64,000 bases of DNA from Xenophilus sp. L33 (GCF_009765735.1 NZ_LMUW01000054.1:39934-103933); one strand, 5' to 3'; shown: positions 42,955 through 51,817, counted from the stretch's first letter. Translations and numbers: made by a program. Notes: generated from the letters alone by a model not told the origin.

Positions 42955-43771
42955 AAATATGACCAATGGTCCAGGCGAAGCCGAGTTGGACGAATCGGAA
43001 GACCCGGCGGCGCGCGACAAGGACTTCGTCGGCTCGCTCGGCAAGGGCCTCGAGGTGATGGCCTGCTTCGGCCGCCAGCACGCGCGGCTCACCGTCTCGC
43101 AGGCGGCGCGGCTGACCGGCGTCTCGCCCGCGTCCGCGCGGCGCTCGCTGATGACCCTGGCCGCGCTCAGCTACCTCGGCAGCGACGGCAAGCACTTCTG
43201 GATGGAACCGAAGGTGCTGCTGATCGCGCAGTCGTACCTGGCTTCGCGGCCGATGCCGTCGCTGGCGCAGCCGCTGCTGGACGCGCTGTCGGAACGCACC
43301 CGCGAATCGGCCTCGCTGGCGCTGCTGCAGGACGACGACGCGATCATCGTCGCGCGCTCCACCGGCCGCCGCAGCCTCAGCACCGGCCTGGGCATCGGCT
43401 CGCGGCTGCCGGCGCATTGCTCGGCCCTCGGCCGCGTGCTGCTGGCCAGCCTGCCGCCCGACGAGGCGGCTTCGCGCGTCGCCCGCATGCCGCGCAACAA
43501 GCTCACGCCGCACACCGTGGACGACAGCGCCGAGCTGCTGGCGATCGTGCGGCGCTGCCGGCTGCAGGGCCACGCGAGCAGCGACGGCGAACTGGAGGTC
43601 GGCGTGCGCTCGGTCGCCGTCCCGGTCTTCGACCGCGATGCGAAGGTGATCGCCGCGATGAGCATCGCGGTGCGGGCCGAACGCATGGCGCTGTCGGAAC
43701 TGCAGGAGGCCTTCCTGCCGGCCTTGCAGCGGGCCAGCCAGAGCCTGACCGCGCGGCTGTATCCGGGCTGA
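42947..43771 (+). CDS. tphR: IclR-family regulator of the terephthalate operon
   Basis: Winged helix at residues 27-85 (FVGSLGKGLEVMACFGRQHARLTVSQAARLTG; ASARRSLMTLAALSYL) and an IclR effector domain (ARSTGRRSLSTGLGIGSRLPAHCSALGRVLLA; DGELEVGVRSVAVPVFD). The type resembles PcaR/PobR-like regulators of aromatic pathways. Divergent from tphC, as in Comamonas where TphR activates tph genes in the presence of terephthalate. The first ATG lies in an operator-like element, so the ATG four codons later (42959) may be the real start. 274 residues counted from the first ATG. Confidence 0.9.
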   Translation: MRKNMTNGPGEAELDESEDPAARDKDFVGSLGKGLEVMACFGRQHARLTVSQAARLTGVSPASARRSLMTLAALSYLGSDGKHFWMEPKVLLIAQSYLASRPMPSLAQPLLDALSERTRESASLALLQDDDAIIVARSTGRRSLSTGLGIGSRLPAHCSALGRVLLASLPPDEAASRVARMPRNKLTPHTVDDSAELLAIVRRCRLQGHASSDGELEVGVRSVAVPVFDRDAKVIAAMSIAVRAERMALSELQEAFLPALQRASQSLTARLYPG

Positions 43772-43820
43772 CCGGTCGCCGAAGGCCCGCCGACGGCGGT
43801 GCTTCGAAGGGGGCGCCACA

Positions 43821-45101
43821 ATGCGGTCCAGCATGTCAGCGCCCGCCCAGCCCGCACCCACCACCGCCGCGCCGTCCTTCGCCGCCCTGCGCCATTCCGG
43901 CTATCGCGCACTGGCCGGCACCTACCTGCTGGCCATGATGGCCGACAACGTCGAGCACGTGATCAGCTACTGGATGATGTTCCAGAAGTTCCACTCGCCC
44001 GCGCTCGGCGGCTTCGCGGTGGTGTCGCACTGGCTGCCCTTCCTGCTGTTCTCGGTGCCGGTCGGCGGCCTGGCCGACCGCATCGATCCGCGTCGGCTGA
44101 TCCAGTGCGGCATGGTGCTCTTCATGGCCGCCTCGGCCGGCTGGGCCTGGTTCTTCATCACCGACACGCTCCAGATGTGGCACGCGATGGTGCTGCTGGT
44201 CGTCCACGGCTGTGCCGGCGTGCTGTGGCAGGGCCCGACCCAGGTGCTGCTGCACGACGTGGTGCCCGGCGCCGAGCTGCCGAGCGGCGTCCGGCTGCTG
44301 GCCACCGCGCGCTACCTCGGCGTGCTGGTCGGCCCCGCAGTCGGCGGCGCCATCATGCTCACGCTGGGCCCGCGCTACGGACTGCTGCTCAACCTCTGCT
44401 TCTACCTGCCGGCCCTGCTGTGGCTCTGGCACGCACCGTACGGCCCGCGCTTTCGCCAGCTGGCGACCGCACCCGTGCGGGCGGTGCGCGGCCTGGCCGA
44501 CCTGTTGCGCGCGGTCGCCGACGTGCGCGCCAACCGCGCACTGGCCTCGATGATCCTGCTGGCCGGCCTCGCCTCCTTCTTCGTCGCCAACAGCTACCAG
44601 GCGCAGATGCCGGGCTTCGCACGCGACCTCGGCCACGGCGACCCCGGCACCACCTACAGCATGCTGCTGGCCGCCGACGCCGCCGGCGCGCTCGTCGCCG
44701 GCCTGCTGCTCGAGAGCATGGGCCGCGTGTTGCGCATCACGCCGTCGACCGCGGTCGGCTTCTGCATGCTGTGGTGCCTCGCGCTCGCGGCCTTCGCCGC
44801 GACCCGCTCCTATCCGCTGGCGCTGCTGCTGCTCTTCGCGGCCGGCGTGTGCGAGCTGTCGTTCAGCTCGATGGCGCAGACCCTGGTGCAGCTGAATGCG
44901 CCGGCGGCATCGCGCGGGCGTGTGATCGGCCTGTTCAACATGTCGGCGCTGGGCCTGCGGGCGTTCGCGGGCCTGACGGTCGGGCTGGGCGGGAGCGCGG
45001 TGGGGATCCATGCGTCGCTGGCGGGCGCGGCGGGTGCGCTGCTGCTGGCGTTGACGGGGGTGCGGGTCTGGCTGGGAAGGGCAGCCGCCCAGCCAGGTTG
45101 A
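43821..45101 (+). CDS. MFS transporter, EntS-like (426 aa)
   Basis: About twelve hydrophobic segments and the MFS loop signature GGLADRIDPRRLIQCG between helices 2 and 3 (residues 79-94). The protein resembles the MFS_3 exporters such as EntS. Substrate is unknown; proximity to the tph genes is suggestive but the gap and opposite context of the IclR gene make this weak. Start chosen from AAGGGGG eight bases upstream. The gene ends in a short tail GRAAAQPG. Confidence 0.88.
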   Translation: MRSSMSAPAQPAPTTAAPSFAALRHSGYRALAGTYLLAMMADNVEHVISYWMMFQKFHSPALGGFAVVSHWLPFLLFSVPVGGLADRIDPRRLIQCGMVLFMAASAGWAWFFITDTLQMWHAMVLLVVHGCAGVLWQGPTQVLLHDVVPGAELPSGVRLLATARYLGVLVGPAVGGAIMLTLGPRYGLLLNLCFYLPALLWLWHAPYGPRFRQLATAPVRAVRGLADLLRAVADVRANRALASMILLAGLASFFVANSYQAQMPGFARDLGHGDPGTTYSMLLAADAAGALVAGLLLESMGRVLRITPSTAVGFCMLWCLALAAFAATRSYPLALLLLFAAGVCELSFSSMAQTLVQLNAPAASRGRVIGLFNMSALGLRAFAGLTVGLGGSAVGIHASLAGAAGALLLALTGVRVWLGRAAAQPG

Positions 45102-45211
45102 CGATCGCGGAGACGACCTGCGACTTTGCGCACGGTCCCTCCGATTTCCGCCGGCCGCGCTTCGGGGCGCCACGGCCGTCGTCATGGCGGCTCGACTACA
45201 GTGCCACCCAC

Positions 45212-45868
45212 ATGCGTCGAGACCCTTTGATGAGCGAGCGACTCGGGCTGGCTTCAGCGCGGGACGAACCGTTCCGGCCGCCTGCCTCCGGCAATCGGAT
45301 GCTCGTGCTCGTGGCCTTGGCAACGAGCGCCCTGCTCTGCCTCGCGGTGTCGCAGGACTGGTTGACCTTCGGTCGTGGCGAGTCGCGCCTGCCGCCGCAA
45401 TCGACGGCCGCCCGGTCCGTCTTTCCGCCCGTCCGGCTGCCGGAGATCGGCGCGGAGCCGGCGCCGCTTCCGGCGGACGCCCCGCGCATCGCGCAGATCA
45501 CCAAGTGCGTCGGGAAGTCGGCGGCAGCCGCGTATGTCGACGGCGGTTGCCCCGCAGGCACGCGGGCCGTCGCAGTGTCGGTGCAGCCGGACCTGAATCT
45601 TGCGGACGGGATGAGTCCCGGCGCGCGCCGCGCATCGGTGGTGGAGAACAGCGTGGCGGCGCAGCAGATCGCCGCATATCAGCGGCAGGTGGCGTCCCGA
45701 ATCGCTGCAGCGGGTGATGTCGGTCCTGGCGAGTGCGCCCAGATCGAAGCGCAGATCCGGGCCGTCGACGACGCGGCGCGACGCCCGAACGTGGCATCCG
45801 AACAGGACCGCCTGGCGAATGAGCGCCGAAGCTTGAGCGACCGGCAGTTCAGGCTTCGGTGCCGGTAG
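45212..45868 (+). CDS. Membrane-anchored protein with a DUF4124-like motif (218 aa)
   Basis: One transmembrane helix near residues 31-46 (VLVALATSALLCLAV) anchors the protein; the rest would be periplasmic. The segment ITKCVGKSAAAAYVDGGCPAGTRAV near 97 resembles the two-cysteine motif of the DUF4124 domain (C...Y.D..CP.G). A glutamine/alanine-rich helical part follows. The function is unknown. An ATG six codons later (MSERLG) is an alternative start. It ends 16 bases before the phosphatase-like gene, though base composition changes between the two. Confidence 0.7.
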   Translation: MRRDPLMSERLGLASARDEPFRPPASGNRMLVLVALATSALLCLAVSQDWLTFGRGESRLPPQSTAARSVFPPVRLPEIGAEPAPLPADAPRIAQITKCVGKSAAAAYVDGGCPAGTRAVAVSVQPDLNLADGMSPGARRASVVENSVAAQQIAAYQRQVASRIAAAGDVGPGECAQIEAQIRAVDDAARRPNVASEQDRLANERRSLSDRQFRLRCR

Positions 45869-45884
45869 GCGGAGCATCGAGACC

Positions 45885-46277
45885 TTGCTTCGTGTGCTCT
45901 TCATCTGCAGCAGGAACAGGCTTCGCAGCCCCACCGCCGAAGGCATCTTCGCGGCACCGGACATCGAGACCGACTCGGCCGGCCTGGCATCCGACGCGGA
46001 CTGCGTGCTGAGTGAAGAGCAGGTCGAATGGGCGGATCTGATTTTCGTGATGGAGAGGCAGCATCGGGTCAAGCTCAAGAAGAGCTTTGCGGCGTCGCTG
46101 CAGGGAAAGCGGATCGTTTGCCTGGATGTGCCGGATCGGTTTCAGTACATGCAGCCTGAGCTTGTCGAACTCTTGCCGCGGAAGGTCGGGCCGTATCTGC
46201 GTTCTGGCGGTTCAGCCGTCGCGATCCTGTGGACGAATTGCGGAGCAAAGAAGAACCTCGGACTCGAGGATGACTAG
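45885..46277 (+). CDS. Low-molecular-weight protein tyrosine phosphatase-like protein (130 aa)
   Basis: The N-terminus LRVLFICSRNRLRSPTAEG corresponds to the phosphatase loop Cx5R-S/T (C-S-R-N-R-L-R-S) of the COG4551 group, followed by DSAGL and EWADLIFVMERQHRVKL, where the usual general-acid Asp of this fold would be expected further on (LDVPDRFQYM). A TTG start is used because family proteins begin at this residue. Its phosphatase activity is not established for this branch. Marks the beginning of the block with lower G+C. Confidence 0.75.
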   Translation: MLRVLFICSRNRLRSPTAEGIFAAPDIETDSAGLASDADCVLSEEQVEWADLIFVMERQHRVKLKKSFAASLQGKRIVCLDVPDRFQYMQPELVELLPRKVGPYLRSGGSAVAILWTNCGAKKNLGLEDD

Positions 46278-46577
46278 CAACCGCTACGTTGCCCCTTTTT
46301 GCCGGTAGCATGCACAAAACGAACTCACCACCAATGAACGCTGTTGAGCCTGGGCCTTGTGGTTTGACCTAGAAGTGGTGCGGTGGAAACACCTAGATGT
46401 CATTGCGGGGCGTTGTTGTGAAGGTGAACTCTTTGAAATGCAGCGCGAGCACGGGGGAGCCATGTGTCGCCACAATAAGCCGCGGAGTCGCGAGCATGTT
46501 GTCAGTCGAAAATGTGGACCTGTGGCATCGCCTGTGCGCCGGAAGGGTCGCGTCAGGTCTTCTTTTGGCACCTAGAT
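46278..46577. other. 300-base gap with no recognisable gene
   Basis: Base composition is much lower in G+C than around it. Short open frames on both strands show no familiar motif. CACCTAGATGTC at 46390-46401 is partly repeated as CACCTAGATATG at 46569-46580, just at the next gene start. No hairpin with a T-run was found. It may be a boundary or remnant sequence of the transferred block; nothing more can be said. Confidence 0.5.
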
Positions 46578-47294
46578 ATGAAGCCTCGCACAACGGATAG
46601 GCCTTGGTGGATCGAACGTGGTGGCCATGAAATCAGCATGATGACTGACGTCGGCCCGTTCAGTGTCTATGACGTCTCGCGGGTATTCACCGGCCGTGGA
46701 TGGGACGCTCAAGGCGCCAGCTTGCTGCTGCGGCGAACCGCTCCGCGTCGAATCCTACTTTTGGGGCTGGGCGGCGGAACGGTTGCGCGGCAATGCCGCG
46801 CCCTCTTCCCAGAAGCAGCTATCTGTGCGGTCGAAGTCGATGCACATGTCATTGAGATCGCCTATCGCGAATTCGGTCTGGCCTCTTGCGATGTCCATGT
46901 TGTGCAGGACCGTGCTGAGAATTTTTTGCGCGCTTCGCGTGGTCGATTCGACGCGGTGGTTGACGACGCGTGGCCGGCAGAGAGGGGCGACTTCCGTTCC
47001 GCGTGGCATGACGACGATTGGGCACGTCGTTGGCGTAGCCGGCTAAGTCACAATGGCATGTTCGCAGTGAACTTGTATGCGCGGCACAAAGACCCTATCG
47101 CCCATGGACGAATGCGCACAGTGTTAGGTCGCACCTTCGGACACTTGCGCGAAATCGGCATACCTGGACGGCTCACAACTGTGCTGACAGCTGGCGATGA
47201 ACTGCGTGGCGGACATGAGGCATCTCGGATCCTGCGCGGACCAACGATGCGACACTTCCCAGAATTGTCCGCGCTCCGTTTACGTTCATATTGA
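46578..47294 (+). CDS. Spermidine-synthase-like methyltransferase-fold protein (238 aa)
   Basis: The nucleotide-binding loop ILLLGLGGGTVARQCRALFP near residue 57 and CAVEVDAHVIEIA near 80, then VVQDRAENFL and FDAVVDDAWP near 122, match the Rossmann fold of spermidine synthases. The catalytic acidic motif of true SpeE (DSTDP-type) is replaced by DDAWP, so polyamine synthesis is doubtful; a methyltransferase or degenerate member is more likely. The ATG is the only in-frame start close to the fold. First gene of the accessory block, 24 bases before the metallophosphoesterase. Confidence 0.75.
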   Translation: MKPRTTDRPWWIERGGHEISMMTDVGPFSVYDVSRVFTGRGWDAQGASLLLRRTAPRRILLLGLGGGTVARQCRALFPEAAICAVEVDAHVIEIAYREFGLASCDVHVVQDRAENFLRASRGRFDAVVDDAWPAERGDFRSAWHDDDWARRWRSRLSHNGMFAVNLYARHKDPIAHGRMRTVLGRTFGHLREIGIPGRLTTVLTAGDELRGGHEASRILRGPTMRHFPELSALRLRSY

Positions 47295-47318
47295 ACGCAC
47301 TCCCGCTAAGAGGGCACC

Positions 47319-49085
47319 ATGCTGCGAATCGTTCACATCAGCGATCTGCATATTCGCCACTCCTCACTCGACAACGAGAAGACCAGCACGCTTCAAAAAG
47401 GCGTGAAAGCCGTCTTGAAGTCGGGCGGCATCGAGGTCCACGCCGGTGGTCACGACGACCAGAAACTAGCCTGGCTCAAGACCGCCGTCGTCAGCCTTCG
47501 ACCGACAGTGATAGTGGCAACTGGTGATCTCACCAATTTTGGCGACGTCGAGAGCTTCAAGATGGCCACAGATTTTTTGGCCGATCTACGTGATGCATCG
47601 AAGGCAAGGCACCTCTGGTGCGTACCCGGAAACCACGACTGCCTGGTGGAAAGAGCTGGCGCAATCGACTCGAACGGAGGACTCAAAAAGTGGCTCCTGA
47701 AGTTGATAGGCAAGGGTAATCGCGAGGTCGAGGTCATGCGCGAGGCTGCGAGGCTGCATCTTATGGGCGCCACCGACCAGCTTCCGGCAACCCCGCTCCT
47801 GCTTGAAAATTACGCGAATGCCTGCAGAGCCAAAGGATTCGGCACCTGCCATCCGGCCAAGCCTGAACAAGTCGATGCTGGATGGGGCCACGTGAGCTTT
47901 TTTGCCTTCAACAGCGTGAATGGCGGCGGCCTGATGGCTAACAAGGGGGCCATCGGCGAAGCGCAGTTCTCGACATTCAAGGCGTTCTGCGATGGTCAAG
48001 ATTGGGCAAGTCATCGCGATGCGATCCGAATTGCCCTACTGCACCACCACCCGATCAGCGCGCCGCAGTCCCTCGACGGCGCTGCAAACCGCGCCTACGA
48101 CTGGATGGACGATGGCCCGCGACTTCTCAATGTGCTCAACGCAAAGGAATTCCACTTCGTCCTGCATGGGCACCAGCACGAACCTTTCACCTGCGCAGTG
48201 GACTATGGGCGGCGCAGCCAGAAGCAGACTCTGATCGTTGCAGCCGGTTCAGCCACCCAAGGTCCGATCTCGCAACGGCAGAACTCGTTCAACGTCATCG
48301 ATCTGCTGAACCCCTTCGAGGCCCGAGTCCAGCGCTACGACTTGAGCATCAATGGCTTCGATCCCAATTCAGATGCGGAGCGCGTGTATCCGTTGCAGGA
48401 TCTTGATGGTGTCCGACTGTCGGCGCCGGGCGGCCCCTTGACTGATCACGATCTTGCATTGCAATCGCTGATCCGCAACAGTTTCCGCGAATTTCGCAGC
48501 ACTGGCGATCACTATCGATATACCGAACTGTCCTTTGACGTCGTCATCGACAAGGCGCACCGCTATTGCGGAACCTATCGGCGCAAAGGGGTAGTGATCG
48601 ATGATGAAGGTTCGGTCGGACCACTGTTCGTGATCACGGGTAGTCCGGCCATGAAAGTGGAGGACATGCAACTTGCTGGCCTTGATTTCGCGTCTGGAGA
48701 CCCAAAGCGTCTTTCGGCGCCTGCCGTCTTGGTCAACGAGTTGAAACGCAAGGAGATCGTCGTGCGGCCGCGCCAAGCGCTGCAGGCAGGCGACGCCTTC
48801 GATCTCGCACTGCAATTCGTTTGGCAGGCCAGCGAGAACGAGCGCAACGACTTCGACGCCATCAGCCTCATGGGACTGCGCGAACCGGTCGGCCTGTTGC
48901 GTTACCGAGTCGAGCTTCCCTGTCAGGCTTCGCAATTGAAGATCGAGTCCATTGGGTCGGTCAAAGGGCAGTTGAAGGGGCTGCGGCCGGTCGTCGAACC
49001 CCTGTCGGATGATCGTTGGCGCTACACCTTCGAGGTCAAGGACCCACCGCCAGTGGCTTACGTGATCTCGTTCGAGACGATCTGA
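47319..49085 (+). CDS. Metallophosphoesterase with a large uncharacterised C-terminal region (588 aa)
   Basis: Residues 1-300 are a calcineurin-like phosphoesterase: DLHIRH (D9, H11), ATGDLTNFGD (D70), PGNHD (N105, H106), LLHHHPI near 240 and HGHQHEP near 283, which would bind two metal ions. Residues 360-588 have no motif I recognise; predicted by eye to be mostly beta strands with a conserved-looking RYTELSFDVVIDKAHRY and a C-terminal VAYVISFETI. Such tails in standalone phosphoesterases may select nucleic acid or nucleotide substrates. Followed after five bases by an acyltransferase-like gene. Lower G+C than the flanks. Confidence 0.82.
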   Translation: MLRIVHISDLHIRHSSLDNEKTSTLQKGVKAVLKSGGIEVHAGGHDDQKLAWLKTAVVSLRPTVIVATGDLTNFGDVESFKMATDFLADLRDASKARHLWCVPGNHDCLVERAGAIDSNGGLKKWLLKLIGKGNREVEVMREAARLHLMGATDQLPATPLLLENYANACRAKGFGTCHPAKPEQVDAGWGHVSFFAFNSVNGGGLMANKGAIGEAQFSTFKAFCDGQDWASHRDAIRIALLHHHPISAPQSLDGAANRAYDWMDDGPRLLNVLNAKEFHFVLHGHQHEPFTCAVDYGRRSQKQTLIVAAGSATQGPISQRQNSFNVIDLLNPFEARVQRYDLSINGFDPNSDAERVYPLQDLDGVRLSAPGGPLTDHDLALQSLIRNSFREFRSTGDHYRYTELSFDVVIDKAHRYCGTYRRKGVVIDDEGSVGPLFVITGSPAMKVEDMQLAGLDFASGDPKRLSAPAVLVNELKRKEIVVRPRQALQAGDAFDLALQFVWQASENERNDFDAISLMGLREPVGLLRYRVELPCQASQLKIESIGSVKGQLKGLRPVVEPLSDDRWRYTFEVKDPPPVAYVISFETI

Positions 49086-49090
49086 CGGGC

Positions 49091-49981
49091 ATGCTTTCCG
49101 ACGTCGAAGTCCAGCGCATGCGCAATCTAGGGCAGTACGGCATGCACGATCACTGGTTCTCGTCGCTGCTGTACGGGGAGCCTTTCCTTGACAGAGACTT
49201 ACCGGTGTATTTTGATGGGCATGCCTTGACTCTGTGCGCGTATCCGCTCGCCGGGTCGCAGCATCCGGACCCTCGGACGGTGGCTTTGTGGGCACGTGAT
49301 TGGGTCCGGCGCACGCAAGCCGATGCCTTGATGCTTGTGGCTCCACGCTGTCCCGACCTGCGATTGATCCAGACCGAAGGACTGGGACGCTACTGGACGT
49401 GGCGCGCCCAATTGATCGGACGAGAGATGGTGGCGCCATGCGGATCGGAGGAAGCTTCACGAGAGCGTCGGCGGCGCGCACGTCGCGCCTCTTCGAAGCC
49501 CTACGATTTTCGTGTCCGCAGGGGTGGTTCGATGGACGCCCCTACGCTTTCCCTTGTCGAGCGTTTTCAACGTCGAATCCCCTCAACGCCATATTTGGCT
49601 GGGTTGGTCACAGCTTGGCCTGCCATTCTGATGTCGCCGTCGGTGCAATTTCTGGAGGCATGGCAGGGAAATAGGTTAGGGGGGTTCATCGCGCTGCACG
49701 TGCCGTTCGCGACCACTGCCGTGGCTATCGCCATGGCACGTGAGGACGATGCGGAAGGTGTAGCGGACTTTCTCTACGCCAACATGATCCAGCATGCAGG
49801 AACACTTGGATGCGACGGCGTCAATGTCGGTCCGAGTACAACGAAAGGGCAGTTTCGCTTCAAGTCGAAATGGGCGCAGCCGTCTGGACTTCCTCCACGC
49901 ATGATCACCGAATGGCGTCGCGCACCCGCAACGAAGCGTACCTACAACCTCTGGGGGCCGCGCAACTTGCGAAAGGGGTGA
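49091..49981 (+). CDS. Acyltransferase-like protein A, GNAT/FemAB-type (296 aa)
   Basis: The second half has the pattern of GNAT-fold transferases: VQFLEAWQGNRLGGFIALHVP near residue 205 (strand, turn, strand), then ADFLYANMIQHAGTLGCDGVNVG and STTKGQFRFKSKWAQPSG near 262, a helix-turn typical of FemAB/lipid II-like or MprF-like transferases. A basic stretch near 130 ([14 protein letters not shown]) is unusual. The start is 6 bases after the phosphoesterase stop. Substrate unknown. It may be a relative of the next gene product. Confidence 0.6.
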   Translation: MLSDVEVQRMRNLGQYGMHDHWFSSLLYGEPFLDRDLPVYFDGHALTLCAYPLAGSQHPDPRTVALWARDWVRRTQADALMLVAPRCPDLRLIQTEGLGRYWTWRAQLIGREMVAPCGSEEASRERRRRARRASSKPYDFRVRRGGSMDAPTLSLVERFQRRIPSTPYLAGLVTAWPAILMSPSVQFLEAWQGNRLGGFIALHVPFATTAVAIAMAREDDAEGVADFLYANMIQHAGTLGCDGVNVGPSTTKGQFRFKSKWAQPSGLPPRMITEWRRAPATKRTYNLWGPRNLRKG

Positions 49982-49988
49982 AACGGAA

Positions 49989-50756
49989 ATGGGGATGCGG
50001 ACGAATTCCAAAAATCGGCTGCGCGAGGCTTGCTTCGCGAACAATCTCTATTGGCTGCGGTCATTCGGCTGCGAGGTACGACGCGAGGGCGAACAGATTT
50101 GGATCCTGCATCCGTTCGATCCGGATTTTCGTGCTCTCCTATTGACAAGGCCACCGTCGCTTGGAAACGAGCGCATGGCTAGAGCCGACCTCCATGCAGC
50201 CATTGCAAAAGAGATGGACGTCTACGTCGACACATCCGTGGCGGATTCGTGGGAGCCGGCGCTCCGAGCTTCAGGACTGCGGCAGACCGCCGAAAGCGTG
50301 ACACGAACCGTGCAGCTTCCCTCCGGACGACAGATTGCCTGCGCACCCTTCAACATCGAGCGCGTTCCGACTTCAAACATCGACGACTGGTCCGCGATCT
50401 ATTCGCGCCTCTTTCAGCGCGCAAGCGCATTTCAGGAAATCGATCGCCGACGCTGGCGCGTTGGCGAAGCGTTCCCCGACGTCGAGCATTTCGTCGTCCG
50501 CGCGCCCCAGACGGTGGTGAGTGTCTTCCAGCTCTGCTGGCATGGCGGCGTGGTCGGGTTGTACAGCGTTGGTGTCGGATACGCCAACACGATTCCCTTG
50601 TTCAAGCAGATTCGCGCCAAGGCGGCCGAGTTGGCGGCCGACAGGCAGATCGATCTTCTCTACTTCGAACGTACAAGGGCCAATGGTCGGATCGGTTCCG
50701 AAGACACTGGACCGCGCACACTTCGCACGTTCCAAGTGTGGCGGCGTCGCCGTTGA
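49989..50756 (+). CDS. Acyltransferase-like protein B (255 aa)
   Basis: A GNAT-like fold is suggested by VVSVFQLCWHGGVVGLYSVGVG near residue 177 followed by IPLFKQIRAKAAELAADRQIDLLYFER, resembling the acetyl-CoA-binding strand and helix pair. The N-terminal half (residues 1-110) is not assigned. It starts 8 bases after protein A, with an ATG two codons later as alternative. Its end is 8 bases from the convergent LacI gene. It shares lower G+C and codon use with the three genes before it. Confidence 0.58.
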   Translation: MGMRTNSKNRLREACFANNLYWLRSFGCEVRREGEQIWILHPFDPDFRALLLTRPPSLGNERMARADLHAAIAKEMDVYVDTSVADSWEPALRASGLRQTAESVTRTVQLPSGRQIACAPFNIERVPTSNIDDWSAIYSRLFQRASAFQEIDRRRWRVGEAFPDVEHFVVRAPQTVVSVFQLCWHGGVVGLYSVGVGYANTIPLFKQIRAKAAELAADRQIDLLYFERTRANGRIGSEDTGPRTLRTFQVWRRRR

Positions 50757-50763
50757 ACAACCT

Positions 50764-51801
50764 TCAGCATGCGGAACCCCGCGTCGACCCCCGCACCACC
50801 AGTTCCGGCCTCAACACCAGCGTAGACACCGACCCTTCCCCACCCCCCAGCGCCTCGAACAGGAACTCCGCGGCCCGCCAGCCGAACTCCCGATGCGGCA
50901 GCCGGATCGTCGTCAGCGGCGGATCGACCATGTCGACCAGCGGCATGTCGTTGTGCCCGGTCACCGATACGTCGTCGGGAATGCGAAGCCCGGCGGCGCG
51001 CAAGGCGTCGTAGGCGCCCAGCGCCACCAGGTCGTTGGAGCAGACCACCGCATCGGGCCGCGCGCCGCGCTGCTGCTGCTGCAGCAGCACGCGCATGGCC
51101 TCGGCACCGGCCTCGCGGCTGTACGCCGCGCATTCGGCGATGCCGGCAGGCTTGCGCTTCGCATCCTTCAGGGCCTGTTCGAAGCCTTGCCGCCGCGCCA
51201 CGCCGGTCGGCACGTTCTGCGGGCCGGCCAGGTGAGCGATGCGCCGATGGCCCGTCTGCAACAGGTGGTCGACCGCCAGCTTCATCGCGAGCCGGTCGTC
51301 GCCGACCACGGCCGACAGGCGCCCCGCTTCGTCCGCGCGGTTCACCAGCACCGCGGGCAGCCGTGACGCGATCAGGAAGGGAATCAGCGGATCGTCGCGG
51401 GTCGCGTTGGCGAGCACCACGCCGTCGACCCGCTGCGCCAGCATGCGCTCGACCACCGCGCGGCCGATCGAGGCCTCCGCCGCGTGCGCGACCATGACGA
51501 AGTAGCCGCGGGCCGCGGCGCTGGCCTCGATGCCCTGGAGGATCGGCGGGAACACCGAGTTGGTCATGTCGGGCACCAGCACGCCGATGGTGCGGGTGCG
51601 CCCGGTGCGCAAGGCCGAGGCGGCGCGGTTCGGCTGGTAGCCGAGCCGCCTGGCCGCGCCTTCGACCGAGGCCAGCACCTCGTCGCTGATCAGGCTGCGG
51701 CGCGACGGGTCGAGCGCGCGCGACACCGTGGAGACATGCACGTTCGCAGCGTTCGCGACGTCGCGGATGGTGACTCGAGGGGACGACGGAACGGGCTTCA
51801 T
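50764..51801 (-). CDS. LacI-family transcriptional regulator (345 aa)
   Basis: VTIRDVANAANVHVSTVSRAL at residues 9-29 is the LacI helix-turn-helix with hinge SDEVLASVEGAARRLGYQPN, followed by the sugar-binding-like domain (RTIGVLVPDMTNSVFPPILQGIE; VVCSNDLVALGAYDAL). It is divergent from the dioxygenase operon and has operators at its own start and 100 bases upstream, so autoregulation and control of that operon are likely. The start is set at MKPVPSSP, where the operator begins just before; longer starts would run through the operator. Confidence 0.9.
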   Translation of the reverse strand: MKPVPSSPRVTIRDVANAANVHVSTVSRALDPSRRSLISDEVLASVEGAARRLGYQPNRAASALRTGRTRTIGVLVPDMTNSVFPPILQGIEASAAARGYFVMVAHAAEASIGRAVVERMLAQRVDGVVLANATRDDPLIPFLIASRLPAVLVNRADEAGRLSAVVGDDRLAMKLAVDHLLQTGHRRIAHLAGPQNVPTGVARRQGFEQALKDAKRKPAGIAECAAYSREAGAEAMRVLLQQQQRGARPDAVVCSNDLVALGAYDALRAAGLRIPDDVSVTGHNDMPLVDMVDPPLTTIRLPHREFGWRAAEFLFEALGGGEGSVSTLVLRPELVVRGSTRGSAC

Positions 51802-51803
51802 CG

Positions 51804-51817
51804 TGCAATCGATTGTA
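51804..51817. promoter_or_regulatory. LacI-type operator O1 next to the regulator start
   Basis: TGCAATCGATTGTA, a near-perfect palindrome with the central CG of LacI-family operators. It lies immediately upstream of the regulator's start codon. Its centre is 100 bases from that of O2, a spacing that would let one tetramer join both sites by a loop. Confidence 0.7.

Noticed and set aside
46357..46593. Short open frames on both strands in the 46.3-46.6 kb gap
   Set aside because: No recognisable motif, no ribosome site, and the frames overlap each other; left as unassigned sequence.
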